48,842 nucleotides of DNA, from positions 1 through 48,842 of IMG/VR virus record IMGVR_UViG_3300048672_000438. One strand, given 5' to 3'. This document shows, piece after piece, positions 7,145 through 13,753 of this stretch (position 1 is its first letter; every line of letters begins with the position of its first letter). Origin of the DNA: a virus. A program made the position numbers and the translations under genes. The notes under the pieces were generated by a model that was not told where the DNA came from, made no database searches, and saw only the letters and a program-made list of their open reading frames with translations.

Positions 7145-7783
7145 TTACACAGTACGCGCAACCAACGCACCGTCAGCCGGTGCAGTCCAATTGCCATAAG
7201 TCTGACCACCAACCACCGGACGAATGGTAAACTTGCGGTTATACTTCTTCACCGGCAACTGTACGGTTTCCTGCTTCTTGGAACCATCCTCATTAAGAAC
7301 AGCCTTCTTGGTCTGCTTATCGCGGACAGCACGGGTAATGGTACGCATCTCGCCAGTAGGCTCACTGTACTTGTCATTCTGAGCAGAGACAGTGCTACCC
7401 AATGCCTTTACGGCATCACCCTTAGCATGATCGCTGTTGGGCGAAAAGAACATACCGCCCACTTCAAGATCAGCAAACGGATACTTGGTAGGAGCACCCG
7501 AACCAGAGCTATTACCACGCTTCTTAGCCGGGGGCAGAACAGCACCAGTAACAATTACCGCGTGAGTACCACCAGACGGCTTAGCCTGTTCTGTGGAGCC
7601 ACCAGCAGCAACCTTAGCCTTACCAGCTTCAGTAGCACGGGCAAGCACCTGACCAGCATCATTCTTAACTTCAATATTCACTTCAATCAAACCAGCATCA
7701 ACCAACGGCTTAGCCTCAACTGAAACGTAAGACTGTACGCCAGCAGCATCATTAGCAACAATCTCAGCAAGCAACTTATCCAT
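7145..7783 (-). CDS. Phage hypothetical protein, paralogue of 4479-5165
   Basis: 212 residues. It has an N-terminal helical segment, an Ala/Gly/Ser/Lys linker, and a C-terminal domain that shares KYPFADLEVGGMFF and the ending ADGALVARTV with the product of 4479-5165. The intervening RKFTIRPVVGGQTYGNW is basic and beta-like. It stands directly upstream of a strong terminator. Function unknown. Confidence 0.75.
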   Translation of the reverse strand: MDKLLAEIVANDAAGVQSYVSVEAKPLVDAGLIEVNIEVKNDAGQVLARATEAGKAKVAAGGSTEQAKPSGGTHAVIVTGAVLPPAKKRGNSSGSGAPTKYPFADLEVGGMFFSPNSDHAKGDAVKALGSTVSAQNDKYSEPTGEMRTITRAVRDKQTKKAVLNEDGSKKQETVQLPVKKYNRKFTIRPVVGGQTYGNWTAPADGALVARTV

Positions 7784-7812
7784 TATACTATTTCCTTGTT
7801 TGAATTGGCGGA

Positions 7813-8004
7813 TTATTCCGCGCTGTTTTCAATAACGATATTTATAGGCTTTGGTTTCTCAGCGTCAAGCACTTTTTTAACAGGATCAGGAAAATTTCCC
7901 GGACAAGCTTCTAGCAGTTGATCGCCCTCAGCAGAACAAACACGGCAATACTCAACTGACTTGTAGCCGTCTTTGTAAATGCCATGTTTGTGAATGCGTG
8001 TCAT
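7813..8004 (-). CDS. Small protein with Cys pairs, 63 aa
   Basis: I start at the ATG at 8004, which overlaps the upstream TGA (ATGA). It carries YCRVCSAEGDQLLEAC, a CxxC plus a third Cys, so a metal site is possible but incomplete, and an acidic/proline-rich tail. Not recognised. Confidence 0.5.
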   Translation of the reverse strand: MTRIHKHGIYKDGYKSVEYCRVCSAEGDQLLEACPGNFPDPVKKVLDAEKPKPINIVIENSAE

Positions 8005-8204
8005 GACTTTGCCACTTTTACAATAGCGTAACCAGCCATATCTAAAGCCTGTAATACGCCCACAATATCGCAAGTTTGACCACCGCCAATGTCAATAGCA
8101 TTTACGATAGCTCTAAAATCAGCATGATCGCTGGGACTGTCCCAGTATCTAGCTAACACCATTTTCGATGCAAAAGGCTCAATGTCACGTTCTAAGTCAA
8201 TCAC
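8001..8204 (-). CDS. Hypothetical protein, 67 aa, GTG start
   Basis: Starts at a GTG that overlaps the stop of the upstream gene (TCGTGA). Helical, mixed-charge sequence; ends with a weakly hydrophobic DMAGYAIVKVAKS. No family recognised; the coupled position on both sides supports it being real. Confidence 0.5.
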   Translation of the reverse strand: MIDLERDIEPFASKMVLARYWDSPSDHADFRAIVNAIDIGGGQTCDIVGVLQALDMAGYAIVKVAKS

Positions 8205-8356
8205 GACTTTGCCTCATTGTCATTTTGAGCAATATAGTACACAGGCTCAGGCAAGCCTACCGCAATCAGCTTGTTCCCGAATGCCATGACAGGTTCAAGC
8301 TCAAACTCTTGAACAAATTTAAACGCGCTAAGCGTCCTTATCGACCAAAGGTCCAT
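8201..8356 (-). CDS. Hypothetical protein, 51 aa
   Basis: Read in a different frame over the end of 8328-8531 (29 bp overlap), from ATG at 8356 (MDLWSIRTLSAFKFVQEFEL) to the TGA at 8201 that overlaps the next GTG start. Acidic, with no recognised motif. Supported by coupling and by filling an otherwise empty gap. Confidence 0.45.
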   Translation of the reverse strand: MDLWSIRTLSAFKFVQEFELEPVMAFGNKLIAVGLPEPVYYIAQNDNEAKS

Positions 8357-8531
8357 CTGCTTCCCCATAGGGATATCTCCTCTTTAGCTCATTAATTTCT
8401 AAATTGGCTTCCAATGGCGTAAGACTATGCTTAGCTAGTGTGGGAATAGGTTTACCGTCCCTTGTCATATCCTCAGCCCAAATTTGAGCTTCAGGACCGC
8501 GCAAGCCTTGAATGTATACTAGGTATTTCAT
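8328..8531 (-). CDS. Hypothetical protein, 67 aa
   Basis: Starts MKYLVYIQGLRGPEAQIWAED, one or two beta strands, then a helical LEANLEINELKRRYP segment. The ATG overlaps the upstream TGA. Not recognised. Confidence 0.55.
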   Translation of the reverse strand: MKYLVYIQGLRGPEAQIWAEDMTRDGKPIPTLAKHSLTPLEANLEINELKRRYPYGEADGPLVDKDA

Positions 8532-8668
8532 TTGTCACTTTCCTCAAAATACTGTGCCAAAGCTTCATTAAACTCAGGATAAGGCTCAGCAGCCATTATT
8601 TCTAAAACTTTAGAATAGATAAAGTCTATCAAAGTTTTCATGATAGCTTCACATTGTTCATCGCTCAT
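8528..8668 (-). CDS. Hypothetical acidic protein, 46 aa
   Basis: MSDEQCEAIMKTLIDFIYSK... is fully helical and acidic. It lies 6 bp downstream of a 32-residue membrane protein and ends by ATGA overlap with the next gene. Not recognised. Confidence 0.45.
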   Translation of the reverse strand: MSDEQCEAIMKTLIDFIYSKVLEIMAAEPYPEFNEALAQYFEESDK

Positions 8669-8674
8669 TTCATC

Positions 8675-8773
8675 TTATCCCCACAATACGCTCAGCACAC
8701 AATAAACGATTGCCAAGCAGCTAAAAATTGCAAACCCTTTGATACCTTCTTGAAGTATTACGATTACATCCAT
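8675..8773 (-). CDS. Tiny membrane protein, 32 aa
   Basis: ATG at 8773 preceded by GGAGACT; MDVIVILQEGIKGFAIFSCL leads into one membrane-spanning helix (FAIFSCLAIVYCVLSVLW). One of several one-helix miniproteins coded in this early region. Confidence 0.45.
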   Translation of the reverse strand: MDVIVILQEGIKGFAIFSCLAIVYCVLSVLWG

Positions 8774-8821
8774 TGCTAGTCTCCTTTGTTTGTGGGCAGG
8801 AGACTAGCAGGAAGGTGTTAC

Positions 8822-9013
8822 TTAATCGTAAAAGCTAGGTTTCTTTCCTTCAAGCAAGGCAGTAGCTTCAGCATTGATACAAACCATAGAAGCTCTTAGA
8901 AATTGAGCATCATCCTTTTTATGATTAGGAATTAAACTCGTTCGCTGAATAGTAGACATGGCAAATTCTAATCGCTTAATCCGTTCATTCAATTCTTCTA
9001 GTTCTGCTGTCAT
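8822..9013 (-). CDS. Coiled-coil start hypothetical protein, 63 aa
   Basis: MTAELEELNERIKRLEFAMS is a heptad-like coiled coil; the rest is helical and ends in EGKKPSFYD. The start lies in the repeated leader box GGAATGAGAGAATG. It is separated from parB by a large hairpin. The pattern (short acidic protein with an Asn-Ala/Glu-Ala helix) is common in phages; function unknown. Confidence 0.55.
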   Translation of the reverse strand: MTAELEELNERIKRLEFAMSTIQRTSLIPNHKKDDAQFLRASMVCINAEATALLEGKKPSFYD

Positions 9014-9035
9014 TCTCTCATTCCTTATTTAAAGC

Positions 9036-9080
9036 GGGAGTGCCGGTCTTAGGAATGTACATCCTATCCTTGGCACTCCC
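9036..9080 (-). terminator. Hairpin between parB and the next gene
   Basis: GGGAGTGCC (9036-9044) pairs with GGCACTCCC (9072-9080), and the 27-base interior can fold further (AGGA-TGTACA-TCCT). No good T-run follows, so this may be an attenuator or mRNA-stabilising hairpin rather than a full terminator. Confidence 0.5.
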
Positions 9081-9095
9081 TACCCCGCGCGGGGA

Positions 9096-9914
9096 TTAGT
9101 AATCAATTATTTCCATCAATTCGCGCCACTCATCCTCATCAACGGACATAGTAACCATCTTTTCGGTATCGTCAATCCGTTCCTCAGCAAATGCGCGTTC
9201 AATCATCAGCTTCATAAACTTCTTCAGATTGGCTTTAGGAGCCTTGGAGGGAGTGGAACCACCTTCCGTATCCTTTGGCAGCGCGCGTGTCCTACCGCTC
9301 TCCTGAGCCACCTTGACAGCCCCATTAAGTTCTAAAATGGTTTCGTCAATGTTGCTCTTATGCTTCTTGTAGGTCTGAAGCACCATATTGGCTGACGCCT
9401 TGCCTTCAATGATGTACTTTTGAAGGATCACAGGCAACGTATTAAGTTCAAGCAACTGGCTCACGCGACCACCTGAGATACCAGCCTTTGCGGCAATATC
9501 CTTTTGGGGCCAGCCAAGGTCAACAAGACGCTTGAACACCTTGGCTTGTTCCAGACTGGTTAGCGGCTTGCCAGCATTGTGAACAATCTGGCTGAAAATA
9601 CGGTCAGCTTCATTGCTAAACCTATCCTCCACCATCACCGGAACAGTCTTGATTTCCACACCCTGTTCAATAAGGTGCATCACAGCCTGCAATCGGCAGT
9701 GGCCATCAGTCACATAAACGATATCATTTTCCATATAGCAAACGAGAGGCTTTTTAACACCAACCTCTTTTATGGAAGCAGCAAGCTCAGCCACATGACT
9801 TGCGTTCTGAGGGTCATTCGCTTCGCGGCTGTTCCAACCTTCCTTGATCTGAATGATTTGGGGATCAAGTCGGTAAAGGTCGCTTCTACCGCTAGCCACA
9901 TCTTTAATCGCCAT
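9096..9914 (-). CDS. parB-like: ParB/Spo0J-like DNA-binding protein
   Basis: 272 residues. The N-terminal half is a ParB nuclease-fold/CTPase domain with YVTDGHCRLQAVMHL (the GxRR-type box, here GHCR, near residue 70). Then follow the SLEQAKVFKRLVDLGWPQKDIAAKAGISGGRVSQLLEL helix-turn-helix (about residues 120-157), a linker and an acidic C-terminal part ending DEDEWRELMEIIDY. There is no parA nearby, so this is a lone phage ParB, more likely a regulator or DNA organiser than a partition pair. Its promoter is covered by a perfect inverted repeat (9946-9977), consistent with autoregulation. The first Arg of the box is replaced by Cys-Arg spacing, so CTP binding is not certain. Confidence 0.88.
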   Translation of the reverse strand: MAIKDVASGRSDLYRLDPQIIQIKEGWNSREANDPQNASHVAELAASIKEVGVKKPLVCYMENDIVYVTDGHCRLQAVMHLIEQGVEIKTVPVMVEDRFSNEADRIFSQIVHNAGKPLTSLEQAKVFKRLVDLGWPQKDIAAKAGISGGRVSQLLELNTLPVILQKYIIEGKASANMVLQTYKKHKSNIDETILELNGAVKVAQESGRTRALPKDTEGGSTPSKAPKANLKKFMKLMIERAFAEERIDDTEKMVTMSVDEDEWRELMEIIDY

Positions 9915-9945
9915 TTTCCATTCTCCATTTGAATTGTTTCAGTAG

Positions 9946-9978
9946 TGACACTATGGACGGTTAGGCCCATAGTGTCAA
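9946..9978 (-). promoter_or_regulatory. parB promoter with symmetric operator
   Basis: On the minus strand TTGACA (9973-9978) and CATAGT (9950-9955) are spaced by 17 bp. The 11-bp inverted repeat TGACACTATGG/CCATAGTGTCA (9946-9956 and 9967-9977, 10 bp apart) puts one arm over the -35 and the other over the -10. The same symmetry creates a weaker face-to-face promoter on the plus strand (GTGACA-17-CATAGT). A dimeric repressor, perhaps the ParB-like protein itself, is the natural ligand (inference). Confidence 0.7.
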
Positions 9979-9987
9979 CTTTAATTA

Positions 9988-10209
9988 TTAAAATTCTTTA
10001 GAATATTGTGGGGCTGATTTCACATAGTCTTGACCACAAATTCTACAATTATGAGTTTCTTTATTTGAGCAATCAAAATGAGGAGCTATGACTACAGAAT
10101 GCCCGCACTCTAAATTGATAGCTGTACCAGAAGGCGACCAAATATTACTGACAACTTTACGAGAAGGTGCATGTTTGCTAGCAAGTAAAGCTAAACGAGC
10201 GGGATGCAT
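9988..10209 (-). CDS. Small zinc-finger-like protein, 73 aa
   Basis: ATG at 10209 preceded by TGAGGAGT, behind its own promoter (10241-10267). It carries LECGHSVVIAPHFDCSNKETHNCRICGQD, a Cys/His set (CxH ... C ... CxxC) that should bind one zinc. Such small CxxC proteins are common in phage early regions; function unknown. Confidence 0.6.
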   Translation of the reverse strand: MHPARLALLASKHAPSRKVVSNIWSPSGTAINLECGHSVVIAPHFDCSNKETHNCRICGQDYVKSAPQYSKEF

Positions 10210-10240
10210 AAGCCGTACTCCTCAGTTGGTGTACAGCCTA

Positions 10241-10267
10241 TTTATACGGTTGATTTGGTACTGTCAA
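10241..10267 (-). promoter_or_regulatory. Promoter of 9988-10209
   Basis: TTGACA (10262-10267) followed by the conserved AATCAACCGT and TATAAATA; the -10 is TATAAA at a 15-bp spacing or TAAATA at 17 bp. It has the CCGT tag shared with other promoters in this window. Confidence 0.6.
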
Positions 10268-10273
10268 TAGGTA

Positions 10274-10747
10274 TCAGACTTTAATTTCTAAATACTTTAC
10301 CAAAATTACCCATGCTTCTTCCCAAGTATAGCATACGGCACAGTAATAGCCCATTTGCTTAGCATACGCACCAAATTCAAGCTGATCTTTGCTCAAACCC
10401 CCGTCTTTATGCGTTCTGCGCTCAGGCTTCTTCATTTCAATGTATAAACCAGCGTATTGTACCGCCCATTCAGTGTGAATAGGCATAGGTAAAAATATAT
10501 CCCATACACCACCGCGAGTACCAGTAGCTACCAGCTTACTAGCTTCTGCGATATGCCTTTGACCACCATTCGGGATGGCATGTAACCATTTAAGCTGTGG
10601 GTATTTGCCCACACTCTCAGCGGCTTTGCAGAATAAAGCAGCTTGATGCCCGTCCTCAGTACCGCTTTTAGCCAAGTCCTCAGGTGTAATTTTCTTCCCC
10701 TGCTTAGGCTTGCTTGGCTCTAGCTTTGGTGGATTGCCCCATGTCAT
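10274..10747 (-). CDS. VRR-NUC domain nuclease
   Basis: 157 residues. The VRR-NUC (PD-(D/E)XK superfamily) core is clear: HAIPNGGQRHIAEASKLVATGTRGGVWDIFLP gives the catalytic Asp, YIEMKKPERRTHKDGGLSKDQLEF gives the Glu-x-Lys pair and the downstream conserved Gln. Family members act on branched or stalled DNA structures (FAN1-type domain) and are frequent in phages. It ends a run of four overlapping genes (10744-11429) coding tiny membrane proteins. Confidence 0.88.
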   Translation of the reverse strand: MTWGNPPKLEPSKPKQGKKITPEDLAKSGTEDGHQAALFCKAAESVGKYPQLKWLHAIPNGGQRHIAEASKLVATGTRGGVWDIFLPMPIHTEWAVQYAGLYIEMKKPERRTHKDGGLSKDQLEFGAYAKQMGYYCAVCYTWEEAWVILVKYLEIKV

Positions 10748-10881
10748 TTCTTTACATCCATTCCAAACATAAACGCTCCAATACAGCCCAAAACAAAAGG
10801 AAACAAAAGTCTGAAATCATTAGTACTAGCCAATATGATGCCTAAGCTAGCTCCTCCTGTTCCTGCAAAAAAGTATTTCAT
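10744..10881 (-). CDS. Small membrane protein, 45 aa
   Basis: Two hydrophobic segments (FFAGTGGASLGIILAS and LLFPFVLGCIGAFMFGM) separated by NDFR make a probable helical hairpin in the inner membrane. Both ends overlap neighbours by ATGA. Not recognised. Confidence 0.5.
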   Translation of the reverse strand: MKYFFAGTGGASLGIILASTNDFRLLFPFVLGCIGAFMFGMDVKK

Positions 10882-10985
10882 CCAAACACCCATTGAAAAA
10901 CATCAACACAAAACTTAATCCACAGCAAGCAAATAGCTAGAGCAATTGCAGCTACGTAGTTTGTTTCTCGTTTGTATGTCCTCAT
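10878..10985 (-). CDS. Tiny membrane protein, 35 aa
   Basis: MRTYKRETNYVAAIALAICLL... has a basic N-terminus and one membrane helix, so the N-terminus should stay cytoplasmic. ATGA overlaps on both sides, and GGAGGGAAAAGGG upstream as a ribosome-binding site. Not recognised. Confidence 0.45.
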   Translation of the reverse strand: MRTYKRETNYVAAIALAICLLWIKFCVDVFQWVFG

Positions 10986-11212
10986 TCCCTTTTCCCTCCG
11001 ATTTCAGTACTACCCGTAATCATACGCAACAATTCCAACTTAAGCAAATCGACAGCCGTATTCATTTCGTTGATATCGGCAGTGCTAATAGCCAAATGCG
11101 TTTCAGGTACTTTACCCTTAGTTACCATCAACACTACCATAGAGCTTAGCTCTCCATCAAAATTAGCAATTGTAGCGTGCTTTAGGACTTCTTCTAGGAG
11201 GTGATCAGTCAT
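10982..11212 (-). CDS. Hypothetical protein, 76 aa
   Basis: Helix-strand alternation with DGELSSMVVLMVTKGKVPETHL, no cysteines, basic tail (GGKRE). It overlaps the membrane-protein gene upstream by 8 bp and the one downstream by ATGA. Not recognised. Confidence 0.5.
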   Translation of the reverse strand: MTDHLLEEVLKHATIANFDGELSSMVVLMVTKGKVPETHLAISTADINEMNTAVDLLKLELLRMITGSTEIGGKRE

Positions 11213-11429
11213 GAAAAATTACCATTATTCCAACAGCAAATGCAGCAATATTCATAACCAATCCTACAAATCCACAACTAACATTCCCATTACAAGCTTT
11301 CCACAACGGATTTACTTCATTAGGAAATCTAGTCTCAATCAAGTAAGAAGCGATCATACTGTCAGCTAAGCCAAACCAGACTACAACAAAAGACACACAC
11401 AAAAATATCATTACAAAGCGTTTTATCAT
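11205..11429 (-). CDS. Two-helix membrane protein, 74 aa
   Basis: I start at the ATG at 11429 inside the leader box GGAATGAGAGAATG. Hydrophobic segments at both ends (FVMIFLCVSFVVVWFGLA and FVGLVMNIAAFAVGIMVIF) flank a loop with CNGNVSC, which could hold a disulfide in the periplasm. First gene of the 10274-11429 operon. Confidence 0.5.
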   Translation of the reverse strand: MIKRFVMIFLCVSFVVVWFGLADSMIASYLIETRFPNEVNPLWKACNGNVSCGFVGLVMNIAAFAVGIMVIFHD

Positions 11430-11462
11430 TCTCTCATTCCTTTCAATCAAATTGCGTTAGCC

Positions 11463-11612
11463 GCTATCCTTCTACCTGCCCCGCATTGACGCCTCAGGTG
11501 TATCAGACAAGTTAAGCTCTATTAGCTCTAGCAGGATAGCTATTTTGTGTACGGTGAAATTCGGACACGTATTGACCCTAACGCTGGCCATTTACAGGAG
11601 GACGATACACCT
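11463..11612. repeat. Two interleaved inverted repeats in a non-coding stretch
   Basis: The 11450-11610 interval has no credible gene. GCTATCCT (11463-11470) pairs with AGGATAGC (11533-11540), and AGGTGTATC (11496-11504) with GATACACCT (11604-11612). The order is A-B-A'-B', which nests as a pseudoknot rather than two separate hairpins. It may be a structured RNA leader upstream of the 10274-11429 operon or the 3' part of a small RNA. Confidence 0.4.
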
Positions 11613-11718
11613 ATTGGAAATCACTAACCGAATATGCCAGCCATAGCACAGTAATGCAACAGAAAATTAGACCAACAAACAAAGCAATGTCTGTTTTATT
11701 AATTTTAAAATTTTTCAT
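11611..11718 (-). CDS. Tiny membrane protein, 35 aa
   Basis: MKNFKINKTDIALFVGLIFC... has a Lys-rich start and one membrane helix ending at LAYSVSDFQ. The stop codon lies inside the right arm of an inverted repeat. Not recognised. Confidence 0.42.
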   Translation of the reverse strand: MKNFKINKTDIALFVGLIFCCITVLWLAYSVSDFQ

Positions 11719-11812
11719 CGCTTCAACACCTTATACTTGACTGTCATAACAGGAATGAACACCAATAGGATAGGCGTTAGGACTAGAAAGGCTAGGACTT
11801 CATCACGCCATT

Positions 11813-12001
11813 TTATTTCCCATCCTCCCTAGCCATACTCTCAAAGATATCCTGTATAGTCTGTTCATCACATTCTAATTCATCAGCCAATGCGCCTCGT
11901 ACTTCAGCATATAGCTTCTGATGCTGAATGCGAAACTTACCCATTGGTATAGCCAGCAGTTCTAGATAGAAATCAGCTAAGACTTGCTTACGGTTTCTCA
12001 T
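11813..12001 (-). CDS. Hypothetical helical protein, 62 aa
   Basis: I start at the ATG at 12001, 1 bp past the upstream stop and behind GGGAGA. The protein is helical with an acidic second half (DELECDEQTIQDIFESM). Not recognised. Confidence 0.5.
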   Translation of the reverse strand: MRNRKQVLADFYLELLAIPMGKFRIQHQKLYAEVRGALADELECDEQTIQDIFESMAREDGK

Positions 12002-12002
12002 T

Positions 12003-12122
12003 TTAGCGTCTCCCATCATTAGGATATTCTAAACGCAAATAAATCCATCTAATGTAAATCCACTGAATAACTTGCATGAAGCCAATAAAAAGTAAAGCTA
12101 CATCTGAATTTGATAAAGTCAT
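12003..12122 (-). CDS. Tiny membrane protein, 39 aa
   Basis: MTLSNSDVALLFIGFMQVIQWIYIRWIYLRLEYPN... has one amphipathic aromatic-rich helix. It overlaps the next upstream gene by ATGA and is followed 1 bp later by the next ATG. Not recognised. Confidence 0.42.
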   Translation of the reverse strand: MTLSNSDVALLFIGFMQVIQWIYIRWIYLRLEYPNDGRR

Positions 12123-12259
12123 TTCAGCCTCACATGAATGCGGTAAAGAAGAGTAGCAAACGTTCTAGTACGCTCAGCTTTATCCCTATTCTCCCATTTC
12201 ATACCATATGCTATTCTACCATTTCTATCAAGATAAACATTAATCCAATATTCTTTCAT
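12119..12259 (-). CDS. Hypothetical protein, 46 aa
   Basis: Started at MKEYWINVYLDRNGRIAYG (ATG 12259) because that start overlaps the preceding TGA. Small alpha/beta protein, basic second half. Not recognised. Confidence 0.5.
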   Translation of the reverse strand: MKEYWINVYLDRNGRIAYGMKWENRDKAERTRTFATLLYRIHVRLK

Positions 12260-12528
12260 TCCACATTCTCCCCACACTTCACACAATAAGGCACATAAGC
12301 ATCCGCACCAAATCTGATTTTCCATCCCTTCTCACTAGCATAGTTATTCAATGCAGCAAAGCTTTTTGTTTGAGGGTCTAGGATTGCTCCACAGCCGCAT
12401 TCATAATAGATGGTCGCATTGGGATTGGTGTAGGGATCGTGAGTAGGTTTTAAATTATTATGCTTTTCGTCTATAAACGGCATACGCTCTACATCAATTT
12501 CTGTATCCCAACTGTTTCCCCAACCCAT
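12256..12528 (-). CDS. Small zinc-binding protein, 90 aa
   Basis: The C-terminal half carries YYECGCGAILD and YCVKCGENVE, two CxC/CxxC knuckles 35 residues apart that can form one zinc ribbon. The N-terminal half is polar and likely disordered. Not assigned to a family. Confidence 0.55.
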   Translation of the reverse strand: MGWGNSWDTEIDVERMPFIDEKHNNLKPTHDPYTNPNATIYYECGCGAILDPQTKSFAALNNYASEKGWKIRFGADAYVPYCVKCGENVE

Positions 12529-12531
12529 CTT

Positions 12532-12696
12532 CTATCTCCATGTGTTTCGTTTGCTAAAGTTACCATACCTCCACACAAACATAAACAATAATACAAATAA
12601 TACCAATGCCACAAGCCAATAGCCACCGACCAATGCCAGCAACACTGGCAAAAATATTAGCAATACAATTCCTAAAGCCATGTTGTTATTTAGCAT
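12532..12696 (-). CDS. Two-helix membrane protein, 54 aa
   Basis: The ATG at 12696 overlaps the last codons of the upstream gene, suggesting coupling. Leu/Val-rich hydrophobic sequence with a short break (VGGYW) gives two membrane helices and a basic C-terminal tail (RYGNFSKRNTWR). Not recognised. Confidence 0.48.
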   Translation of the reverse strand: MLNNNMALGIVLLIFLPVLLALVGGYWLVALVLFVLLFMFVWRYGNFSKRNTWR

Positions 12697-12881
12697 AGTT
12701 CTATCTCATTATTTACAAAATACATATTACGCATACCCATATGCATACTAGAGCCACCAAACGCAGACATAAGCTCCCACAATGGCATTTCTAATTCTGT
12801 CCTAGTAACACCGTGCAAACCTCTCCATCTAGCTTTACCAACATCAGTCAGCTTTACCTTGACCATATCATTAATGTTCAT
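12690..12881 (-). CDS. Hypothetical protein, 63 aa
   Basis: Begins MNINDMVKVKLTDVGKARWRGL, typical of small phage proteins that open with a KVKLTxxGxxR strand. Met-rich centre (SSMHMGMRNMYF). TGATG overlap with the upstream gene. Not recognised. Confidence 0.5.
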   Translation of the reverse strand: MNINDMVKVKLTDVGKARWRGLHGVTRTELEMPLWELMSAFGGSSMHMGMRNMYFVNNEIELC

Positions 12882-13030
12882 CACACATCCTTTACATTCT
12901 GAAGCTTGTTGCGTATTGCCTCAATCTCTCCCTTGCGAGCAAATTCCTTTAATTCATCATATTCAACAGCAATCCTGATAGCATGGATTAGGATTAGGAT
13001 TTCCTTAGCTGTCCAATTGATTTGGGGCAT
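12881..13030 (-). CDS. Hypothetical helical protein, 49 aa
   Basis: MPQINWTAKEILILIHAIRI... is helical and charged; ATG overlaps the upstream TAA and the stop overlaps the next ATG. Not recognised. Confidence 0.48.
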   Translation of the reverse strand: MPQINWTAKEILILIHAIRIAVEYDELKEFARKGEIEAIRNKLQNVKDV

Positions 13031-13476
13031 TATTTTTGCTCTTGCGATGGTTGGGCAAGAGCGGGAGACCGCTTCCTGTTTTCGAGTATCATCATCGCTT
13101 GCGTTAGGTCGCGCTCCATTTGAGCGGTAATGTTGACGCTGTACTCGGCATCGCGCGGCGCATCAAAATTCTGCGCAACCTTTTCGTCATAGGTCTGTCG
13201 GTCCAACTCGCCATGAAGCGGGTTAAGCAAATCTAGCAGCGTTTGGATTGTATCGGCATCCTCGATCCCTGCGGAAGACCGAGCGGCAAAAGCGGTATCG
13301 GCGTATTTGCGAAGCGCGGCGGCGGCTAACTTTGCCGAACCGATTGGAAGCCTCCGACCGGCGCGACCTACAGTCTCTATTGCAGCGGCGTCTTCAAACG
13401 CCTCCGCTATACGCAGGCATTTATCCACGCTCACAGGAGAACACCTGATATCATCATTCTCATTTTTATCTTCCAT
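13030..13476 (-). CDS. GC-rich hypothetical protein, 148 aa
   Basis: The coding DNA is clearly GC-richer than the neighbours and uses many GCG, CGC and GCC codons, so it looks recently acquired. The protein is helical, Ala/Asp/Glu/Arg-rich, without Cys clusters beyond one and without a recognised motif. TAATG overlap with the next gene shows it has been fitted into the operon. Confidence 0.6.
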   Translation of the reverse strand: MEDKNENDDIRCSPVSVDKCLRIAEAFEDAAAIETVGRAGRRLPIGSAKLAAAALRKYADTAFAARSSAGIEDADTIQTLLDLLNPLHGELDRQTYDEKVAQNFDAPRDAEYSVNITAQMERDLTQAMMILENRKRSPALAQPSQEQK

Positions 13477-13557
13477 TTACTTTCTCCAAGGTGGCGAATT
13501 GATTACCAAATGTAACATAATGCTTAATCCTAAAACCCTAACATAATTGCTATCCAT
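13477..13557 (-). CDS. Possible 26-aa peptide
   Basis: ATG at 13557 after TTTTGAGG, product MDSNYVRVLGLSIMLHLVIN..., stop adjoining the ATG of the GC-rich gene. It fills the gap in the operon, but could be chance. Confidence 0.25.
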   Translation of the reverse strand: MDSNYVRVLGLSIMLHLVINSPPWRK

Positions 13558-13567
13558 CCTCAAAAGG

Positions 13568-13753
13568 TCACAGCATTGCCTCTACTTCTGCCACAGTTTC
13601 CTTAACAAAGAAATAATGCTCATCCTGTGTATTAATGTGGGTATCTCGCCCTTCTTTTGACCTCTTAATACTCAAAATGTAGGCAACGTTGATAAGTACT
13701 GTTTCAGTCTTACCATTGGTGTACTGTTCTGTTAGCTTAATAAATTTAGGCAT
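13568..13753 (-). CDS. FlbD-like small protein, 61 aa
   Basis: MPKFIKLTEQYTNGKTETVL then NVAYILSIKRS and a C-terminal YFFVKETVAEVEAML resemble the small beta-rich FlbD-type fold (a strand pair, an INxxxI segment, then VKEsxxEVxxxI). In phages these are widespread small proteins of unknown function. ATG overlaps the stop of the upstream gene. Confidence 0.5.
   Translation of the reverse strand: MPKFIKLTEQYTNGKTETVLINVAYILSIKRSKEGRDTHINTQDEHYFFVKETVAEVEAML

Noticed and set aside
11715-11815. Minus-strand frame WRDEVLAFLVLTPILLVFIPVMTVKYK ending at a TGA that overlaps the ATG at 11718
   Set aside because: It looks like a membrane miniprotein and its stop is coupled, but I find no ATG, GTG or TTG at a useful place; it might need a frameshift from the upstream gene.
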